From Chelatococcus reniformis (lineage in GTDB: Bacteria; Pseudomonadota; Alphaproteobacteria; Rhizobiales; Beijerinckiaceae), in NCBI RefSeq assembly GCF_014640075.1, contig NZ_BMGG01000005.1:209551-273550 (forward strand): 64,000 nucleotides of DNA, given 5' to 3'. Positions 59,601-64,000 of this stretch are shown here, in pieces (positions within the stretch are counted from its first letter, which is position 1; every line of letters starts with the position of its first letter). The translations under genes were made by a program, and so were the position numbers. A model generated the notes under the pieces. The model saw nothing but the letters and a program-made list of their open reading frames with translations. It ran no database searches and was not told the DNA's origin.

Positions 59601-59779
59601 TGCCACCGGTCGCGACCGGCTTCTGGAACGGGGTCACCGGCGCCACGTTGGCGGCGGCCGCCACCGTGCGGCTGCTCTATACCGGCAACGGCCAGACTTA
59701 CGCGCTCTACGTGCTGGTCTATTTCCTCGCCCTCTATGCCGCGAGCCTGGGGCCGGCTGGGTTCTGGGTCGGAAGCTGA
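56678..59779 (+). CDS. Fused double proton-channel antiporter subunit (two MrpD/MrpA-like modules)
   Basis: A 1033-residue membrane protein holding two NuoL/M/N-type antiporter modules in tandem. Module 1 (about 1-480) has the TM5-type Glu139 in FLEIVSIATYGLLA, Lys163 in FKFIMATVIAS, Lys222 in ELKPFPANGW and VQRLLGYSSISQMGLMLLAL. Module 2 (about 490-900) has Glu570 in FFSWEIITLASC, Lys644 in IKAGAIGVHVWLPGAYAEAD and FKLLLAFSSMSQLGY. The counterpart of Lys163 is missing in module 2 (VLTFLLFSL). About 130 further residues form a C-terminal tail. Canonical Mrp complexes encode the two modules as separate MrpA and MrpD. No frameshift joins them. Its stop overlaps the ureF start (TGATG). Confidence 0.88.
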   Translation: MVASLFHPLNIFLLGLGGGFVIPLLYRLGKAWLHAGFWLALAGIVAVSGVSLFDVYRSGTPIEVLTAGFAPPLSINLRFGLWEGFFAVPVGLVAMLGALHLWDRLKGNYGALLLYLILVMGIDGMVMTRDLFNLFVFLEIVSIATYGLLALDRTPAAIAAAFKFIMATVIASTFLLLGTVLLYYVTGTLNIDTLIAERQQITGPIGATALLMVLGCLIIELKPFPANGWGLDVYETAPSGVASLVSVGVSAGVFFALVKLLPLFEAQLGLIAICGGITFLFSNLIGCTQTKVQRLLGYSSISQMGLMLLALALLTEIGASASIPLVVGGLFINHLLAKAGLFWLAGVLRQDDVEAHASLGGRPLLLGLLALFMVAIAGLPPFPGFWAKWELVMQLTGMGRLPWVALILAGSLLEAAYMFNWFVRALRPSDERAGEGPDLIALLPVYGVALLLVGAGYLAARMSGAGQAWLFAPLLVGLALYTLDRLPGRVEGVLTLVAVALAGGWLAWSAEGIAWLFAALLLAGSLVIAAAGLYRRDRRPGYYPMLAILLISIPALLRSSTSLEFFFSWEIITLASCFLIAKGRGAGPHVLTFLLFSLVSAFFLLAGFAGIAALSGTTSLSALVTSGPDATVAFVLLAVGFLIKAGAIGVHVWLPGAYAEADDDFTAMLSAVVSKVAMFGLLIGTYLATRSEVSIEMAHGMAWVGMLTTIAGALLALRQSDFKLLLAFSSMSQLGYIVTAIALMSHLGWVTALYLVANHMMVKGILFLAVAGIIWRTGTRDFAGTGGLARAMPVSFVLVAFAILSMSGLPPLMGFGGKWLLLSAMAEKGWTWLALAGLVATFLGFLYMIRLVAGLFLGVPPAGQARAREVPPTLIAPQLLLAAGILVLSLYPKLLMDPVSAAIDPQFAATLVWEGKSLYTIYGYWNPTPVMIAAVAAAAVLGIAAWLVYRGGAGRRTGSLSRFYGYYRSVLERSLPPVATGFWNGVTGATLAAAATVRLLYTGNGQTYALYVLVYFLALYAASLGPAGFWVGS

Positions 59780-60456
59780 TGTCGCCATCGGACGATGCCG
59801 TTCCGCTGCACCTGCTGAGGCTGGTGAGCCCCAGCCTGCCGGTGGGCGCCTTCTCCTATTCGCGCGGCCTTGAGTTCGCGACCGAAGCCGGCTGGGTGCG
59901 CGATGAGGCGACGGCGCGCGAGTGGATCCTCGGCACGCTGGAGCAAAGCTACGCCCGCCTCGACGGCGCTCTGTTCTGGCGGATGATGGCGGCCCTTTCC
60001 ATCGGCGATGGCGATGAGTTTCGACAGCTCGACGGCTGGCTCGCGGCCGGGCGAGAGAGCCGCGAATTGCAGCTCGAGGATCGCCGCACGGGGGAAGCGC
60101 TGCTGCGACTGCTCCGTGACCTGGAAGTGCCCGGCGCACTCCGAGCCGCCGGGCAGATGCTGACCTATCCGGCCGCCTTCGCCATCGCCGCCGACCATTG
60201 GCAGGTGGGGTCAGCCGCAGCGCTCAAGGGGCTGATGTGGACGATCGTCGAGGGGCAGGTAATGGCTGCCATTCGACTCGTGCGCCTCGGTCACACGGCC
60301 GGCCAGCGAATCCTGATCGAGGCGGTCCCGGTGATCGAGCGGAGCGCGGCGATCGCACGGACGATCGAGGACGAGTCCATCGGCAATGTCTCGGTGGCGA
60401 TGGCCATGGCCAGCGCCTGGCACGAGACGCAGTATTCGCGGCTGTTCCGTTCATAG
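59779..60456 (+). CDS. ureF: Urease accessory protein UreF
   Basis: UreF bridges UreD-urease and UreG and checks GTPase timing. The 225-residue protein shows LLRLVSPSLPVGAFSYSRGL near the N-terminus, EFATEAGWVRDEATAREWI, and the C-terminal NVSVAMAMASAWHETQYSR, with the terminal Arg-Leu-Phe-Arg-Ser that contacts UreG in homologues. It begins inside the stop codon of the antiporter gene, so it is very probably translated by coupling to it. It ends with a 6-nt convergent overlap with the tetR gene. No ureE is found next to it. Confidence 0.95.
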   Translation: MSPSDDAVPLHLLRLVSPSLPVGAFSYSRGLEFATEAGWVRDEATAREWILGTLEQSYARLDGALFWRMMAALSIGDGDEFRQLDGWLAAGRESRELQLEDRRTGEALLRLLRDLEVPGALRAAGQMLTYPAAFAIAADHWQVGSAAALKGLMWTIVEGQVMAAIRLVRLGHTAGQRILIEAVPVIERSAAIARTIEDESIGNVSVAMAMASAWHETQYSRLFRS

Positions 60457-61041
60457 ACGAGCCGGCGTGACGGCTCGTGCGAGCGCAGCGTCGGCCCGTT
60501 CCTCGAACTCCGCCAGGGTCCGCCCGAAGATGGTGTCGTCGTCGAGCGCGCGAGCCAGCGTCAATGCACCTTGAATGGCGACCACCGAGGCCTCGGCGAG
60601 CCGCCGGGCGATGGCCGGCTCCACGCCGCCGCGAACGAGGGCGCCCTCAAGCGCCCCGATCCAGCGAATGAAATACGCCCGGATCGGGGCGGCGAAACGG
60701 TCGCGCGTCTCGTCGAGGGCGAAGGCGCCGAGGAGGCAGACGCGGCGGCCGGAGCGGAAGTAGGCATCGACCGTCGTCCACATGTGCGCGATCGCCGTCC
60801 GCGGCTCGTCCCTCTCCAGGGGCTCGAACACCTCGCGCACGAACCAGGCATCGACATGGGCGAGGACGTCCGCCGCCATCTGCTCTTTGCCGCCCGGGAA
60901 GAAGTGGTAGAGGCTTCCCTTCGACAGCCCGGTTCGCGCGGTGATGGCGCTCATCGACGCGCCCTCGTAGCCGAGCTCCCGAAACACCTCGGCGACGAGC
61001 GGAACCACATCCGCCTTCTCATTGACGACGCGCACCATCAC
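60451..61041 (-). CDS. TetR-family transcriptional regulator
   Basis: A 196-residue repressor. The N-terminal helix-turn-helix covers about 15-60 (VFRELGYEGASMSAITARTG, then LSKGSLYHFFPGGKEQM), with the YHFF motif typical of the family. The ligand domain is helical and of the TetR_C type seen in LmrA/YxaF-like regulators (DETRDRFAAPIRAYFIRW). It lies 16 nt after the DUF1348 gene in what looks like a two-gene operon, and a strong inverted repeat precedes that operon, pointing to autoregulation. The ligand is unknown. Confidence 0.9.
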   Translation of the reverse strand: MMVRVVNEKADVVPLVAEVFRELGYEGASMSAITARTGLSKGSLYHFFPGGKEQMAADVLAHVDAWFVREVFEPLERDEPRTAIAHMWTTVDAYFRSGRRVCLLGAFALDETRDRFAAPIRAYFIRWIGALEGALVRGGVEPAIARRLAEASVVAIQGALTLARALDDDTIFGRTLAEFEERADAALARAVTPARL

Positions 61042-61057
61042 ATCGCCGACGGCGCGC

Positions 61058-61525
61058 TCACAGGCCGAGGTCGGACAGTCCCGGATGATCGTCCGGGCGC
61101 CGGCCGAGCGGCCAGTGGAACTTGCGCTCCGCTTCCTTGATGGGCAGATCGTTGATGGAGGCGAAGCGCCGCTGCATCAGGCCATCCGGCGCGAACTCCC
61201 AGTTCTCGTTGCCGTAGGAGCGGAACCACTGGCCGCTGTCGTCGTGCCACTCGTAAGCGAAGCGCACGGCGATCCGGTTGCCGTCGAACGCCCACAGCTC
61301 CTTGATCAGCCGGTAGTCCAGTTCCCGGGCCCACTTGCGGGTGAGGAACGCGACGATCTGCTGGCGCCCGACGGGAAACTCGGCCCGGTTCCGCCAGCGG
61401 CTGTCCTGCGTATAGACCAAAGCCACGCGCTCGGGGTCGCGGCTGTTCCAGCCGTCTTCCGCCATGCGGACCTTCGCGATCGCGGTGTCCCGTGTGAAAG
61501 GGGGCGTGAGAGCCATCCGGTGCAT
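61058..61525 (-). CDS. DUF1348 (SnoaL/NTF2-like) protein
   Basis: A 155-residue cone-shaped NTF2-like protein of the DUF1348 family. The N-terminus reads [20 protein letters not shown], then [40 protein letters not shown] and [20 protein letters not shown], the most conserved stretch. No enzymatic activity is established for the family. The start at 61525 lies 5 nt from a TetR-type operator; ATG 61516 is an alternative. Confidence 0.88.
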   Translation of the reverse strand: MHRMALTPPFTRDTAIAKVRMAEDGWNSRDPERVALVYTQDSRWRNRAEFPVGRQQIVAFLTRKWARELDYRLIKELWAFDGNRIAVRFAYEWHDDSGQWFRSYGNENWEFAPDGLMQRRFASINDLPIKEAERKFHWPLGRRPDDHPGLSDLGL

Positions 61526-61530
61526 CTCCG

Positions 61531-61569
61531 TCTAGACCAAGATGTCTACAGTAGACTGATTGGTCTAGA
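61531..61569. promoter_or_regulatory. TetR-type operator upstream of DUF1348-tetR
   Basis: TCTAGACCAA at the left is the exact reverse complement of TTGGTCTAGA at the right; inside, GTCTA-CAG-TAGAC is a second perfect inverted repeat. The nested symmetry over 39 bp could bind two repressor dimers. It sits directly before the DUF1348 start codon. Confidence 0.7.
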
Positions 61570-61607
61570 CGGACAAGACCTCCGCTCCAGTCGGTGATCG
61601 AGCTCGT

Positions 61608-63536
<1,929 letters not shown>

Positions 63537-63550
63537 CCTTCGGTCGCATC

Positions 63551-63574
63551 CGCCGCCGGCCCGGGCCGGCGGCG
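63551..63574. terminator. GC-rich palindrome after eno
   Basis: A 24-bp perfect palindrome, arms CGCCGCCGGCCC and GGGCCGGCGGCG, lies 14 nt after the eno stop. No T-tract; likely a transcript 3'-end hairpin. Confidence 0.45.
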
Positions 63575-63668
63575 CCAGCTACCCCGGCGGCTGCCATCCC
63601 GCGGGACGCGTTGACAGGCGCGCCCGCGCCGGTCACCTCTTACGCATGCCGGTGACCCAAGCAGGCTG

Positions 63669-64000
63669 ATGTTCTATCTCGTTGCTGCGGCCTTCATCGT
63701 CCTGCTCGCATGGCGCCTGGCCGTTGCCCCCGAATGGCAGGATGCGATCGGGGGGAGCATGGCCGGCGTGGCCAAGCCGCTCCTCGTCCCGCTCGTCGAC
63801 CTCATCAACAAGCCGTCGTTCGTCTACGTCGTTTCGATCTTCATCCTTCTCTCGGCGGTGGGCGTCTGCATCTACTACTGGCTGCGGGTCGCCCGGCCGG
63901 AGTTGCGCCGCTTGCGCCGCCTGGAGGGAGCGATCCGGTCGCTTGCAGGGCCGCGGCAGCGGGGCCACGACGGCGCGGATGCGCTGGCCGAGCTCGGGCG
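63669..64000 (+). CDS. Unidentified membrane protein, 3' end outside window
   Basis: An ATG-initiated frame stays open to the window end (110 codons). Residues about 2-16 (FYLVAAAFIVLLAWR) and about 55-78 (FVYVVSIFILLSAVGVCIYY) are membrane helices. They are followed by a basic, coiled-coil-like stretch (WLRVARPELRRLRRLEGAIR). This layout resembles the N-terminus of MotA/TolQ/ExbB-type proteins, including ZorA of the Zorya defence system, but the diagnostic part would lie beyond the window. I do not assign a function. In relatives the gene after eno is usually a small FtsB/DivIC-like protein, which this does not resemble. Confidence 0.6.
   Translation, partial: MFYLVAAAFIVLLAWRLAVAPEWQDAIGGSMAGVAKPLLVPLVDLINKPSFVYVVSIFILLSAVGVCIYYWLRVARPELRRLRRLEGAIRSLAGPRQRGHDGADALAELG

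Overview
The window is about 64 kb of high-GC chromosomal DNA from an alphaproteobacterium, most likely order Hyphomicrobiales (Rhizobiales). This rests on gene order (scpAB-tatABC-serS-surE-pcm-M23 lipoprotein; rpsB-tsf-pyrH-frr-uppS-cdsA-dxr-rseP-bamA-lpxD-fabZ-lpxA-lpxI-lpxB-gltA-gltX-comEC-lexA; ppiD-trpEGDC-moaC-moeA; tpiA-secG-pyrG-kdsA ... eno). Supporting features are LpxI instead of LpxH, an S2 protein with a C-terminal helix-hairpin-helix-like extension, a GTTC-N7-GTTC LexA box, and short palindromes of a type common in Rhizobiales genomes. I cannot fix the genus. No tRNA, rRNA, CRISPR array, insertion sequence or phage gene was seen.

Layout. 1-8.2 kb: chromosome condensation (scpA cut by the window start, scpB), twin-arginine export (tatABC), seryl-tRNA synthetase with an unusual insertion, SurE, a Pcm-like methyltransferase and an NlpD/EnvC-like lipoprotein. 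8.3-10.4 kb, minus strand: a zinc-free alcohol dehydrogenase/quinone reductase and a DUF815 ATPase. 10.6-25.9 kb, plus strand: a long translation, isoprenoid, phospholipid and lipid A run from rpsB to lpxB, typical of Proteobacteria. 26-29 kb, minus: gltA and gltX. 29.2-31.4 kb, plus: comEC. 31.4-40 kb, minus: lexA with its own SOS promoter, then (in transcription order) ppiD-trpE-trpG-trpD-trpC-moaC-moeA, with overlapping stop/start codons from trpD to moeA. 40.4-45.6 kb: tpiA, a divergent 1-Cys peroxiredoxin, secG, pyrG and kdsA.

45.6-62.1 kb interrupts the usual kdsA-eno neighbourhood with an MFS transporter, a palindromic repeat cluster and a urea-metabolism region. On the minus strand lie ureD-ureA-ureB-ureC, a strong terminator, and a UT-family urea transporter. 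Diverging on the plus strand are ureG, a DUF1576-like membrane protein, seven genes of a non-canonical Mrp-type cation/proton antiporter, and ureF directly overlapping the last antiporter gene. The antiporter has its MrpA domains redistributed: a free MbhD-like subunit, an MbhE-MrpB fusion, and one 1033-residue protein carrying two proton-channel modules. Two urease maturation genes thus bracket an antiporter operon. My inference is that urea uptake, ammonia release and cytoplasmic pH/cation control are co-expressed here; this is the most interesting system in the window. No ureE is present. A TetR/DUF1348 pair with a clear operator and queF follow, then eno, then the start of an unidentified membrane protein cut by the window end.

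The ureD-ureG intergenic region is rich in possible control sites: a promoter, two direct repeats exactly 20 bp apart, a 20-bp imperfect palindrome and a 34-bp perfect palindrome. Three genes of the inserted region (MFS, urea transporter, ureD) end on a TAG stop supplied by the end of a dispersed palindrome.
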